A DNA stretch of 26,481 nucleotides from JANQKX01 sp039028695 (GCA_039028695.1 JBCCHN010000068.1:1-26481), one strand, 5' to 3'. Positions 6,359 through 15,351 are shown, counted from the first letter of the stretch. Notes: generated by a model from the sequence alone, not told the origin. Program-made: numbers and translations.

Positions 6359-7459
6359 ATGAGCGATTCTTACTTACGGGTCACGGATCTAGTTAAAAAA
6401 TTTGGCCATTTTGTTGCTTTGCAGGACATTTCGCTTGAGGTGTTCGAGGGCGAATTTGTTTGCTTTTTGGGTCCGTCGGGCTGTGGCAAGACCACCCTTT
6501 TACGGGCTATTGCCGGTTTGGATATTCAGACCTATGGCAAAATTGAGCAGGCGGGACGGGATATTTCGGATCTGCCGCCATCGGAACGCGATTTTGGCAT
6601 CGTTTTTCAGTCCTATGCCCTTTTTCCCAATTTGACGATTCACAAGAATATTGCCTATGGACTGGAGAACCGCAAACTCAACCGGGAACAGATCAATGAT
6701 CGTGTTGCGGAATTGCTGAACCTGATCGGCTTGCCCGATCAAGGGGACAAATTCCCGGCCCAGCTTTCCGGCGGCCAGCAGCAGCGGATTGCCCTGGCCC
6801 GGGCCATTGCCACATCACCCGGCTTGTTGCTGCTGGATGAACCACTATCGGCACTCGACGCTAAGGTGCGGGCCCGCTTACGGCACGAGATAAAGGAGCT
6901 GCAGAGGACGCTGGGCGTTACGACGATTATGGTCACTCATGACCAGGAAGAAGCGCTCACCATGGCGGATCGCATCGTGGTCATGAACCACGGGGTTATT
7001 GACCAGGTCGGAACGCCCTTAGAAATTTACCGTGATCCGGCGACGCCTTTTGTTGCTGATTTTATTGGCACCATGAATTTTATCGACGCCCAGGTGGAAG
7101 GGGACTCCAGGGTTCGCATGGGACCTCTCACTCTGACTTGCGACACCAAGGGAATGTCAAAAGCTGCTCCTGTTACCTTGGCGCTACGGCCGGAAGATGT
7201 GTTGGTCCAAGGTGTCTCCGAAGAGCGCGAAAATGCCATTCGGGTCCAGGTCAGCGAGCACGAATTCTTGGGATCCTTTATACGCGCCGGATTGAAGATT
7301 CCCGGCATGGGGGATCAAACCATTCTGGCGGACATCTCCATAAACCGCTTGCGTCAGCAAGACGTGTCTGTCGGCACTGAGTTATTTGTCGCGCTCCCGG
7401 CGGACCATCTGCGGATCTTTGCTAAAGAGGCCATTCAAAACGAGGCGAGCGATGGCTGA
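6359..7459 (+). CDS. ABC importer ATPase, phosphonate type (PhnT2/AepV-like)
   Basis: This 366-aa cytosolic subunit drives the importer by ATP hydrolysis. Order of motifs: Walker A GPSGCGKTT (residues 38-46), Q-loop FQ (83-84), signature LSGGQQQR (136-143), Walker B LLLLDEP (156-162), and switch His194 in VTHDQEEAL. After about residue 235 it continues into a TOBE-type regulatory domain (ALRPEDVLV), as in the iron, polyamine and phosphonate subfamily. GGGGAAAG precedes the ATG. The stop overlaps the permease start by 8 nt, indicating translational coupling. The intact motifs imply an active enzyme. The substrate is inferred from the flanking genes. Confidence 0.93.
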   Translation: MSDSYLRVTDLVKKFGHFVALQDISLEVFEGEFVCFLGPSGCGKTTLLRAIAGLDIQTYGKIEQAGRDISDLPPSERDFGIVFQSYALFPNLTIHKNIAYGLENRKLNREQINDRVAELLNLIGLPDQGDKFPAQLSGGQQQRIALARAIATSPGLLLLDEPLSALDAKVRARLRHEIKELQRTLGVTTIMVTHDQEEALTMADRIVVMNHGVIDQVGTPLEIYRDPATPFVADFIGTMNFIDAQVEGDSRVRMGPLTLTCDTKGMSKAAPVTLALRPEDVLVQGVSEERENAIRVQVSEHEFLGSFIRAGLKIPGMGDQTILADISINRLRQQDVSVGTELFVALPADHLRIFAKEAIQNEASDG

Positions 7460-9467
7460 TGCCGTTGTAACTGCCGCCCCGCAGACCCGGAACGCCGTTC
7501 GGGCCAAATCCTCCCGCGATGATTGGATCATGCGCGGCTTTATGGCGATGATCGGCCTTTACCTCTTAATCGCCTTGGCCTTTCCGCTCTATGCCATGCT
7601 CTCCAAGTCAGTGGAGACCTATGCCTTTGATCTGAATTCCTTTGAAATTGAGGTGAATGACGGCAGTGGTTGGCTGTCCAAGGGGAGCGTTTTGGACCTG
7701 GCCGTTGCGGCGGGCGAATTCGATCCTACCGACCCGAGTGTTACCAGTGGCTATCGTCTCACACCGGCAGGTTTTTTTCCCGATTTTTCCTTTCGCGCAC
7801 CAACTGAATACCGCATTCGAAATGTCTTAGAGGGTGGAGGGGGCTACATTGCCAAGGGCAAAATTGTCACGAGCACGGAATGGCAGGTCTTTTCCAGCAA
7901 CGATTTCCGGCGCGTGTTGCTGCGACCGGCCGTGTCACTGGGACTGGGAAACTTTCTAGATTATTTTTCCACACCGGCCCTTTTCAACTCTATCTACAAC
8001 AGCATCATCGTCTCTGTGATCAGCATGGTGATTACGGTCACCTTGGCCTTTTTCTTTGCTTATGCCCTGACCCGCAGCTGTATGCCCTTTAAGGGCGGCT
8101 TCAAGATCATTGCCATGATCCCCATCTTGGTGCCGTCCCTTTTGCCGGGCATTGCCTTGGTCTATCTATTCGGCAACCAAGGCATGATTAAAGAATTGCT
8201 CATGGGCTACCAAATTTATGGGCCCATCGGGATTGTGATTTCAGAAGTTTTTTACTGTTTTCCCCATGCCTTGATCATCATCATCACCGCCTTATCCATT
8301 GCCGATGCCCGTCTTTATGAAGCAGCGACCGTCTTGCGGGCCAGCAAGCTGCGCATTTTCTTTACGGTGACCATTCCGGGCGCGCGTTACGGATTGATTT
8401 CAGCGGCCTTTGTGGTCTTTACCCTGGTGATTACAGATTTTGGCGCGCCCAAGGTGATTGGCGGTCAGTTCAATGTCCTGGCCGTCGATATCTATAAGCA
8501 GGTTGTGGGCCAACAGAATTTCCAAATGGGCGCGGTGGTCAGTGTGATCCTTTTGGTCCCGGCGATCGTTGCCTTCTTTGTGGATCGGGCGGTTCAAAAG
8601 CGCCAAGTGGCCTTGCTGTCTGCCCGGGCAGTGGCCTACGAGCCGAAGCCCAGCAAGCGCTTTGATCTGTCCATGATGACCTTTTGCATCCTGGTTTCGA
8701 TCTTCATTTTGGGCATGTTAGGGGTATGCCAATACGCGGCCCTGATTAAGTTCTGGCCCTATGATTTGTCCCTAGGCTTCACGAATTACAACTTCGATGT
8801 CATGGATGGGGGCGGCTGGGAGTCATTTTATAACTCCATCGAAATGGCCTTCTACACAGCCGTTTTCGGAACCATAGTGGTCTTTACCGGCGCCTATATG
8901 GTGGAAAAGGGCCGTGGCTTTCAAGGGGGCCGCAACGTCTTTCAGTTCCTGGCCATGATGCCCATGGCGGTGCCGGGTTTGGTGCTTGGTCTGGCCTATA
9001 TCTTTTTCTTTAATAATCCGGACAATCCGCTGAATTTCATATACGGCACCATGGCCATCTTGGTGATTTGCACGGTGACCCACTTTTATACCGTGTCCCA
9101 TCTGACCGCCTTGACGGCCCTTAAACAGATGGATCCGGAATTTGAGTATGTGTCCCAGTCCTTGAACCAGCCCTTTTACAAGATGATCTTCAAGGTAACG
9201 GTACCGGTGTGTTTGCCGGCTATTTTGGACGTTTCCATCTATCTCTTTGTCAACGCCATGACCACGGTGTCGGCCGTCGTCTTCCTCTATTCGCCTGAGA
9301 CCACCTTGGCCTCGGTGGCGGTCCTTAATATGGATGATGCCGGCGATATAGCACCGGCCGCGGCCATGGGCATGGTGATCTTTTACACCAATGCCACGGT
9401 GCGCATCCTCCACGGCCTCGGGAGCCGTTTTATCTACGCCAGAACCCAATCCTGGCGCAGTCGGTGA
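7452..9467 (+). CDS. One-piece ABC importer permease with two permease domains (PhnU2/AepW-like)
   Basis: This 671-aa inner-membrane protein contains both permease halves. After the first membrane span (about residues 35-52) comes a long polar stretch to about residue 165 that should face the periplasm. The first permease domain follows, with its EAA-type coupling motif near YEAATVLRASKLRIFFTV. The second half begins around residue 410 with its own motif near FEYVSQSLNQPFYKMIFKV. The start ATGGCTGAT at 7452 is preferred over an upstream in-frame codon because it gives the typical 8-nt overlap with the ATPase gene. Fused permeases are known in this transporter group, but the large loop after span 1 makes this one longer than I would expect. 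The dioxygenase gene follows after 6 bp. Confidence 0.92.
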   Translation: MADAVVTAAPQTRNAVRAKSSRDDWIMRGFMAMIGLYLLIALAFPLYAMLSKSVETYAFDLNSFEIEVNDGSGWLSKGSVLDLAVAAGEFDPTDPSVTSGYRLTPAGFFPDFSFRAPTEYRIRNVLEGGGGYIAKGKIVTSTEWQVFSSNDFRRVLLRPAVSLGLGNFLDYFSTPALFNSIYNSIIVSVISMVITVTLAFFFAYALTRSCMPFKGGFKIIAMIPILVPSLLPGIALVYLFGNQGMIKELLMGYQIYGPIGIVISEVFYCFPHALIIIITALSIADARLYEAATVLRASKLRIFFTVTIPGARYGLISAAFVVFTLVITDFGAPKVIGGQFNVLAVDIYKQVVGQQNFQMGAVVSVILLVPAIVAFFVDRAVQKRQVALLSARAVAYEPKPSKRFDLSMMTFCILVSIFILGMLGVCQYAALIKFWPYDLSLGFTNYNFDVMDGGGWESFYNSIEMAFYTAVFGTIVVFTGAYMVEKGRGFQGGRNVFQFLAMMPMAVPGLVLGLAYIFFFNNPDNPLNFIYGTMAILVICTVTHFYTVSHLTALTALKQMDPEFEYVSQSLNQPFYKMIFKVTVPVCLPAILDVSIYLFVNAMTTVSAVVFLYSPETTLASVAVLNMDDAGDIAPAAAMGMVIFYTNATVRILHGLGSRFIYARTQSWRSR

Positions 9468-9473
9468 GCCAAC

Positions 9474-10268
9474 ATGCTGACCACGGAAGACATTGAACGT
9501 TATCACCGCGAGGGTTACATCGTCCCACGGGATTACCGCTTGCCGCCAGAGGTTCTCGCCCAAGCACGAGAGGACTACCTTAGCCTCTTGGCGGCCAATG
9601 ACGGTGTCGCCTCGGACATCATGCTAGGCCCCCATCTGAACAAGGCCGGGGCGCAGGGCATTAAGGGTTCAGCGACCTGGTTGGCTTTGGCCTCACGGCC
9701 CGAGATCATTGACATGGCGGCTCAGTTGATCGGCCCAGACATAATCCTCTGGGGCACCACGGTTTTCGGTAAGCCGGCCCACTCTGGCAAGGCCACGCCC
9801 TGGCATCAGGACGGGGACTACTATCCCATCCGGCCCTTGGAGGTCTTGACCATTTGGATGGCCTTGGACGATGCCACCCCGGAAAACGGCTGCATGCGAT
9901 TCATTCCCGGCTCCCACCGCCAGCGCACACTCTTTTCCCATCATTGGAAGGAAGGTACGGACCTGACCATCAACTTGACCTGCGACCAGGCGCACTTCGA
10001 TGAGACGACCGCCGTGGACCTGGCCTTACAGGCCGGCCAAATCTCCTTTCACGATGTCTATATGATCCATGAATCAGGGCCGAACCGGACGGATCACCGG
10101 CGGGCGGCCTTTGTGGTGCGCCTCATGCCGGCGACCAGTTTTTACGATCATGTCCTGGGCGCTGTAATGGGCAAGCAACACCCGGCCCAAGATTATGGCG
10201 GCCGGGCCTTGTTTCTCTTGCGGGGTGCCGATAAATCCGGCCGCAACAATTTTTCCATAGGGCACTGA
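9474..10268 (+). CDS. PhyH-family Fe(II)/2-oxoglutarate dioxygenase, PhnY/TmpA-like
   Basis: This 264-aa cytosolic enzyme has the phytanoyl-CoA dioxygenase fold. The iron ligands are visible: His111 and Asp113 in WHQDGDYYPI, and distal His199 in the block HDVYMIHESGPNRTDHRRAAF, where Arg209 or Arg210 should hold 2-oxoglutarate. In the family, PhnY hydroxylates C1 of 2-aminoethylphosphonate and TmpA does the same to its N-trimethyl form; an HD-domain partner (PhnZ/TmpB) then breaks the C-P bond. Being the last gene of a phosphonate-type importer operon, 6 bp after the permease, supports such a role. No PhnZ/TmpB gene lies in the window, so the product may be processed elsewhere, or the substrate may be different. 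The fold and catalytic site are certain; the substrate is an inference. Confidence 0.85.
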   Translation: MLTTEDIERYHREGYIVPRDYRLPPEVLAQAREDYLSLLAANDGVASDIMLGPHLNKAGAQGIKGSATWLALASRPEIIDMAAQLIGPDIILWGTTVFGKPAHSGKATPWHQDGDYYPIRPLEVLTIWMALDDATPENGCMRFIPGSHRQRTLFSHHWKEGTDLTINLTCDQAHFDETTAVDLALQAGQISFHDVYMIHESGPNRTDHRRAAFVVRLMPATSFYDHVLGAVMGKQHPAQDYGGRALFLLRGADKSGRNNFSIGH

Positions 10269-10290
10269 TTGAGCGGCCACTCACTAATGG

Positions 10291-11415
10291 TCAATCCACA
10301 ACGAAAGTGGGCTTAAACGACGCTGGCGCCAAGGACTCTTCAGGCCCTAGGATATCCACATTCTCCAATTCCACCAGTTCGATGACCGGCCCCGCATGGG
10401 GGGCGGTAAGCTTGTCTTCTAAAAGGCGGACGGCCTGATCGATCCCCAAGCGCCCTTGCAAGACCGGAAAGTCTGTCGGTGCGGCTAAGACTCGACCCCG
10501 CTTGATGCCACGATAAACCGCATGGGTGAAATAGTCGGCCAGAACGGCGATTTGGTCGCTCAGCCCTCGAGCGCGAAGGATGCTGACGGCGGCCTCGGCG
10601 GTGACGGCCGAACCCACGATGTAGTCTACATCTGGGCGTTCCTCCAGCGCCTCTTCGACCAAGATTTGCTGGATCTCTTTTCCTGTGTCCCCATATTTGG
10701 TGACGACGATTTCTGCCGAGCTTTCGTCAAGGGCGTTGTGGAATCCTTGTTCCACAAAGGGCACCCAGCCCGAGCCTTCCGGGCCTGGGAACCAGGCGAC
10801 CTTGACCGGCGGGGAGCCGACCGGGTGTACCCGTGCGAGGTATTCGCCAATGCGTTGGCCCATGGTGATCCAGGATACCCCGGCTTTGGCGCTGATGCCC
10901 GGATCGGCGATGTCGTTGACCACGGCAACCACCGGGATGCGCTTGGCGATCTCCAAAATGGTGGGCGTCAAGCCCTCAAAGCTGACCGTGCCGACCACCA
11001 GGATGTCCGCCTTGCCGTCAGCGGTGCAATCAGTGATCTGTGCAATCTGCCGTTCCAGGTTCGGATATCCTCCGGCTTCGACCACCCGTAGCGCCACCCC
11101 GAGCCGGCGGGCCTCTTCCACCATGCCGTAATTGACGCTGAGCCAGTAAGAATCCTTAAGATGGGGGTAGGAGGCACAGATGCGCCACTTCTTTTCGGCC
11201 TTGGCCAGGGGCTGGTAGGTTACCACCTCCGATGGGCTTTGAAAGTCCAAGGGTTTGGACCAGACTTCCAGATTCCAACTGGGTGGCTCAGCGCTTTGCC
11301 CAGTCGATCCGTGGGCCACGGCAAGGGCGACCATGGCCAAGGCGCCAATAGCCAAGGCTCTGATATTACATCGAAAACCGTGATGCGGTCGGCGAAATTT
11401 GGCGCTCTGCCCCAT
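10291..11415 (-). CDS. torT: Periplasmic TMAO-binding protein TorT
   Basis: TorT belongs to the sugar-binding-like periplasmic protein family; it binds trimethylamine N-oxide and signals to the sensor kinase TorS. The 374-aa product has a basic N-terminus, a hydrophobic signal segment (residues about 19-36), and a mature domain whose WRICASYPHLKDSYWLSVNY and GVALRVVEAGGYPN match the E. coli TorT sequence as I remember it, as do VYRGIKRGRVLAAPTD and RLGIDQAVRLLEDK. It is divergent from torS, the same arrangement as in E. coli. The ATG at 11415 lies just 11 bp from the longest torS frame and has no clear ribosome site, so promoters must overlap coding sequence or one start is later. It is convergent with the dioxygenase gene, 22 bp away. 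Confidence 0.93.
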   Translation of the reverse strand: MGQSAKFRRPHHGFRCNIRALAIGALAMVALAVAHGSTGQSAEPPSWNLEVWSKPLDFQSPSEVVTYQPLAKAEKKWRICASYPHLKDSYWLSVNYGMVEEARRLGVALRVVEAGGYPNLERQIAQITDCTADGKADILVVGTVSFEGLTPTILEIAKRIPVVAVVNDIADPGISAKAGVSWITMGQRIGEYLARVHPVGSPPVKVAWFPGPEGSGWVPFVEQGFHNALDESSAEIVVTKYGDTGKEIQQILVEEALEERPDVDYIVGSAVTAEAAVSILRARGLSDQIAVLADYFTHAVYRGIKRGRVLAAPTDFPVLQGRLGIDQAVRLLEDKLTAPHAGPVIELVELENVDILGPEESLAPASFKPTFVVD

Positions 11416-11426
11416 AATCGGCCATA

Positions 11427-14400
11427 ATGCCCCAACGACGCGGCATAGTCCAATTGCCGACGATACAATGGGATGGATTGGGTGTGGTGGAGAGGCTGAA
11501 AAACCTGCGTATCGGGATCGCCGGGCGATTGCTGCTCGCGTTTGCCGGCGTGGCCATGTTCACGCTGGTCTCAGGAGCGATCGGTGGCCTGGTCTTGCGC
11601 AATATCGAAACCACTCAGACCACCATTGTGGAAAAAGCATTGCCGGCCGTTGCCGATGCCCAAGCCGTGGCGGAAATCTCGGCCCGTGTCATTGCCCAGG
11701 GATCCTTGCTCACCAACGCATCCAGCCAACCGGTGCGCCAACGGGTTTCCCAAGCCATTGAGCGTCGTGCGCAAAACCTTGAAGAACTTTTGGCGCGGAT
11801 CGAAAGTTACGATTTGCGCTCCGACCAGTTGCCGGCCCTCCGTCAAAGCGTCACTCGATTGCTGTCCAACCTGTCCCAGCAGGACGATCTGGTCAGTGCG
11901 CGCATTTTCAGGAGCGAACGTCTGGGTCAGGATATCGAAAGCGGCCTGACCGCCGCTCAGGATCTGTCCGCCCTGTCAGAGACCTTGGTGTCCAACGCGG
12001 CCTCGGGCACCACGGCGGTTATCTCCAATCTTTACGAGTTGGTGGAAAGCCGAGAGCGCATGGGGGAGTCCCTGGATGCATTGGACCGGCTCTTAGAGGA
12101 GGATGTTTATCTGTTGGAGCGCATGTTCGAGCTTCGTATGCGCAGTTCTGAGGTCGGCTTGCTGCTTAATCAACTTCGCCGGGCCGGCACACCCGAGGAG
12201 GTTCAAGCCACCGAGCAAGCGGTTAATTTCAACCTGCGCATTCTGCAACGTCGTGTGGACGGCATTTCCGATCCGGTTCGGCACGATCAAGCCGGCGATC
12301 TCTTTAGCGGTCTGTTGAAGGTTTCTACCGAACCGCGCACGAACATTTTTGAATTGCGCCGCTCCATCTTGCTGGCTGACCGTCAATTGTCAGCGCTCAC
12401 CGCGGCCAATGAACAGCTTGCCGAATCCCTGGCGGCTCACGTCTCGCAACTGGTCGATCAAACCAAGGCGCTGGCCGACCAAACCACCGGTGTGGCCAAA
12501 CAAGCCGTACAGGGCGGCCTCTTTACCATCGTGGGCCAATCGGTTCTTTTTTTCGTGGTGGCAGCCTTGATTACCTGGTTATACGTGCAGCGGGATGTGA
12601 TCAATCGTTTAACTTCCTTGGCCGGCATTATGCAACGTCTGGCCAAGGGCGACTTGGAGGTTGCCGTCCCCGTGTCCGGCCGGGATGAATTGTCAGATAT
12701 GGCCCGTACGGTCGAGGTCTTTAAGGATCAGGCCATCGTAAAGCGGTCCTTGGAGCAGGAGAGGGTTCGCACGGAAGCGGAGCTGCGCCGCCATAAGGGT
12801 GAGCTAGAGGATCTGGTGGCCGAGCGGACCAGACAATTAAGTGACACGAACTTTCGTCTCCGCGAAGAGGTCTTAAGCCACCAAGAAGCGCGCCAAGTGG
12901 CGGAACGGGCCAACCGAGCCAAATCCGAGTTCCTCGCCGCCATGAGCCATGAAATTCGTACACCCATGAGCGGCATCTTGGGCATGTTGCGGATCCTCAG
13001 TGATTCCCCTCTCTCCGATGCGCAACGGGCCCGTTTGTCGGTGGTGCGGTCCTCCAGCCAGACCCTATTGGGCATCCTCAGTGATATTCTGGACTATTCG
13101 AAAATCGAATCCGGCGAAATCGACGTGGAGGCTGTGGACTTTGAGTTGCCTCAGTTGGTTGAAGACTTGGTAACCGTTTTGCGTTTTCGGGCCGAAGCCA
13201 AGAACATTTCGTTAGATTTTCAGATCGCCCCGGATGTGCCCCCCTATTTAAAGGGGGATTCGGGTAAGCTCAGCCAAGTGTTGATAAACCTAATCGGCAA
13301 TGGGGTGAAATTCACCAGGCAAGGCCAGGTCAAGCTTGTTGTCGAGTTGGAAGAGGCCAGTGCCGAAGAGGCGATCCGATTGGCCTTTCGGGTGTCCGAT
13401 AGTGGCCCCGGCATCGATAAGGACGTTCAGGATCGTTTGTTCGAGGCCTTTTTTCAGGCCGGCGGCGGAAAGTCGGGCACCCATGACGGTACCGGACTGG
13501 GCTTGGCCATTTGTCGAAGGTTGGTAGAGGCCATGGGCGGGCAGATTCAGGTGCAAAGCGTTTTCGATCAGGGAACGACCGTGTCCTTTTCCCTGCCCTT
13601 CTCTCTGGGCGATCCAACCGCCATTGCGGATCAAAATGTAGCCCTTCCGATAGGCGATTCCGGGTTGGGGCGAAAGGCGGTTTTGCTGGTCGAGGATAAC
13701 GAGGTGAATGCCATCGTGGTGCGTACCTTCCTGGAAAAGCAAGGACATGACGTAACCGTTGTCCAGGACGGGGAGGGTGCGGTTTCGCAGGTGATCTCTG
13801 CCACCTTTGACGTGGTGCTCATGGACATTAGCTTGCCTGGCATTGACGGGGTTCAGGCAACGGCCCAAATCCGTGCTCTCGATGATCCCAGCAAGGCGGA
13901 AATTCCCATCGTCGCCATGTCCGCCCATGTCTTCCATAATGAGATCACTCAGCACCTGGAGGCCGGTATGGATGCCTTCATCGGCAAGCCTGTGTCTCCC
14001 GAGCGCTTGTCCGAGGTGCTGCGGGACCTCTTAATGCATGGCAAATGGGGTACGGCTTTGTTTGATAAGGCGGTTGGCGACGAGCCCTTCCCACTCCTCG
14101 ACCCCCGCACCTTGCAGGAGGATTTTCTGCTTCTGGGGCATGAAAAAACCGCTCGCATGGTCGGCGCCTTCGAAGACATGGCCATGGCAGCGGATGGAGC
14201 CTTGGCCGCCGCCCTGCCGAACCACCATTGGACCGATATAGCTGCAGAGGCTCATAAGCTGAGAGGGGCGGCCGGAAGTCTGGGTCTGCGGGCCTTGGAA
14301 CAAACCGCGGGGGATTTGGAAAAGGCAGCCCGGGCCCACGATGGTGCCCGCCTTGTTGCGCCGGCGCAAGCCTTGCCCGATCTCTTGCTGCGCTCTCGCG

Positions 14401-14528
14401 AGGGCCTCAATGAACTGTGGCAGGGCTTGGAGCGGCAGCGCCTGGAAGCTCTCGCCGACGGCAAAAATGATGATGCCACCGAGGCAAAGGATCAGCGCGC
14501 GGACGAGCTTTCCATAGCCAACACATAA
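11427..14528 (+). CDS. torS: Hybrid sensor histidine kinase TorS
   Basis: TorS is an inner-membrane kinase of 1033 aa that passes phosphate along four sites to TorR. Domains in order: first membrane span (about residues 28-56), a long helical periplasmic sensor with paired leucine-rich segments (about 57-365), second span (366-388), HAMP, coiled coil, HisKA with His508 in AAMSHEIRTP, an ATPase domain ending near GTGLGLAICRR, a receiver domain (about 749-870) with Asp800 in VLMDISLPG, and a C-terminal HPt domain with His943 in AHKLRGAAGSLG. This matches the E. coli TorS layout. The start is uncertain: GTG at 11484 would give 1014 aa and leave 68 bp to torT. The end overlaps the convergent torR gene by 37 bp. 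All phosphotransfer residues are present. Confidence 0.93.
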   Translation: MPQRRGIVQLPTIQWDGLGVVERLKNLRIGIAGRLLLAFAGVAMFTLVSGAIGGLVLRNIETTQTTIVEKALPAVADAQAVAEISARVIAQGSLLTNASSQPVRQRVSQAIERRAQNLEELLARIESYDLRSDQLPALRQSVTRLLSNLSQQDDLVSARIFRSERLGQDIESGLTAAQDLSALSETLVSNAASGTTAVISNLYELVESRERMGESLDALDRLLEEDVYLLERMFELRMRSSEVGLLLNQLRRAGTPEEVQATEQAVNFNLRILQRRVDGISDPVRHDQAGDLFSGLLKVSTEPRTNIFELRRSILLADRQLSALTAANEQLAESLAAHVSQLVDQTKALADQTTGVAKQAVQGGLFTIVGQSVLFFVVAALITWLYVQRDVINRLTSLAGIMQRLAKGDLEVAVPVSGRDELSDMARTVEVFKDQAIVKRSLEQERVRTEAELRRHKGELEDLVAERTRQLSDTNFRLREEVLSHQEARQVAERANRAKSEFLAAMSHEIRTPMSGILGMLRILSDSPLSDAQRARLSVVRSSSQTLLGILSDILDYSKIESGEIDVEAVDFELPQLVEDLVTVLRFRAEAKNISLDFQIAPDVPPYLKGDSGKLSQVLINLIGNGVKFTRQGQVKLVVELEEASAEEAIRLAFRVSDSGPGIDKDVQDRLFEAFFQAGGGKSGTHDGTGLGLAICRRLVEAMGGQIQVQSVFDQGTTVSFSLPFSLGDPTAIADQNVALPIGDSGLGRKAVLLVEDNEVNAIVVRTFLEKQGHDVTVVQDGEGAVSQVISATFDVVLMDISLPGIDGVQATAQIRALDDPSKAEIPIVAMSAHVFHNEITQHLEAGMDAFIGKPVSPERLSEVLRDLLMHGKWGTALFDKAVGDEPFPLLDPRTLQEDFLLLGHEKTARMVGAFEDMAMAADGALAAALPNHHWTDIAAEAHKLRGAAGSLGLRALEQTAGDLEKAARAHDGARLVAPAQALPDLLLRSREGLNELWQGLERQRLEALADGKNDDATEAKDQRADELSIANT

Positions 14529-15205
14529 CCTTCCCCGTGGGCCGTCACGAAAATCTCCGGGTCCTTGGGGTCAATTTCTATTTTTTGGCGCAGGCGGCGG
14601 ACCAAGACGTCAATGGTACGATCATTCGGCGCCCATGAACGGTGCGTAATCAGATCCAATAGCCGATCGCGGCTGAGGACTTCACCGGGCCGGGCGGTAA
14701 AGGCGCTGAGCAGCTCGAATTCGGCGCGAGTTAAAGACACCCGATCGCCGCGCGGATCGGTCAGGCGGCGGGTGCGGGTGTCCAGGTGCCAACCGGCAAA
14801 GCGGCGCAAGGGCGTCTCGGGGCGCGTGGCGCCAGAGGTCCGGCGAAGCAGGTTCTTGGCTCGCGCCAAAAGCTCGCGGGGATTAAAAGGCTTGGTGACG
14901 TAGTCGTCGGCACCCATTTCAAGGCCTACGATGCGATCGATATCTTCGCTGCGGCCGGTGACCAGGATAATGCCAATTTCGGAATGGGCGCGCACTTCGC
15001 GGGTCAGCTCCAAGCCATCCTCGCCCGGCAGGTTGATATCCAGCAGCAGCAGGTCAATGGGGTCTTCAACCATGGTCCGGCGCATTTGCAAACCATCCGA
15101 GGCCTCGCTGACCCGATGGCCAGCCGCCTCCAGATAGCCCGCCAGTTTGGCCCGGTTGACCTCGTCGTCTTCGACCACCAGAACGTGGGCAGCTGGTGTC
15201 ACCAT
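14492..15205 (-). CDS. torR: OmpR-family response regulator TorR
   Basis: TorR is the DNA-binding output of the TMAO phosphorelay. The 237-aa product has a receiver domain with acidic pair Glu12-Asp13-Asp14, phospho-acceptor Asp56 in LLLLDINLPGEDGL, and Lys105 in GADDYVTKPF. A winged-helix domain follows (FAGWHLDTRTRRL through DRTIDVLVRRLRQKIE and HGEGYVLA). GIILVTGRSEDIDRIVGLEM is nearly identical to the E. coli TorR segment as I remember it. ATG at 15205 is chosen for the AGGAGGAC site 3-4 nt upstream; the longer frame only adds a non-conserved tail. The gene faces tmoX across a 219-bp gap holding a 10-bp periodic array, which suggests direct control of tmoXWV and autoregulation. Confidence 0.94.
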   Translation of the reverse strand: MVTPAAHVLVVEDDEVNRAKLAGYLEAAGHRVSEASDGLQMRRTMVEDPIDLLLLDINLPGEDGLELTREVRAHSEIGIILVTGRSEDIDRIVGLEMGADDYVTKPFNPRELLARAKNLLRRTSGATRPETPLRRFAGWHLDTRTRRLTDPRGDRVSLTRAEFELLSAFTARPGEVLSRDRLLDLITHRSWAPNDRTIDVLVRRLRQKIEIDPKDPEIFVTAHGEGYVLAMESSSAR

Positions 15206-15270
15206 TGTCCTCCTGTTTTCCCATCCACCCTCTGTTTTTTTATCGCGCGTGGACGTCAGTTTTAAATTTA

Positions 15271-15305
15271 ACAATTTTTTACAAATTTTTACAAGCTGTT
15301 CATTT
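15271..15305. promoter_or_regulatory. Putative TorR binding array between torR and tmoX
   Basis: ACAA recurs at 15271, 15281 and 15291, each preceded by a T run, giving an exact 10-bp period. It is followed by CTGTTCATTT (15296-15305), which matches 9 of 10 bases of the E. coli tor box CTGTTCATAT. Ten-base direct repeats are the usual target form for OmpR-family regulators. The array is about 65 bp from the torR start and 120 bp from the tmoX start. Confidence 0.6.
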
Positions 15306-15351
15306 TAGACTCCTACGTCATTCACAACTGGTCGGTATCCTGTCATTTGGA

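Noticed and set aside
8823..9563. 246-codon frame antisense to the permease
   Set aside because: His- and Gly-rich product typical of antisense to membrane-protein codons; no ribosome site or family match.
13290..13955. 221-codon frame antisense to torS
   Set aside because: Covers the ATPase and receiver domains of torS, whose motifs are intact on the other strand.
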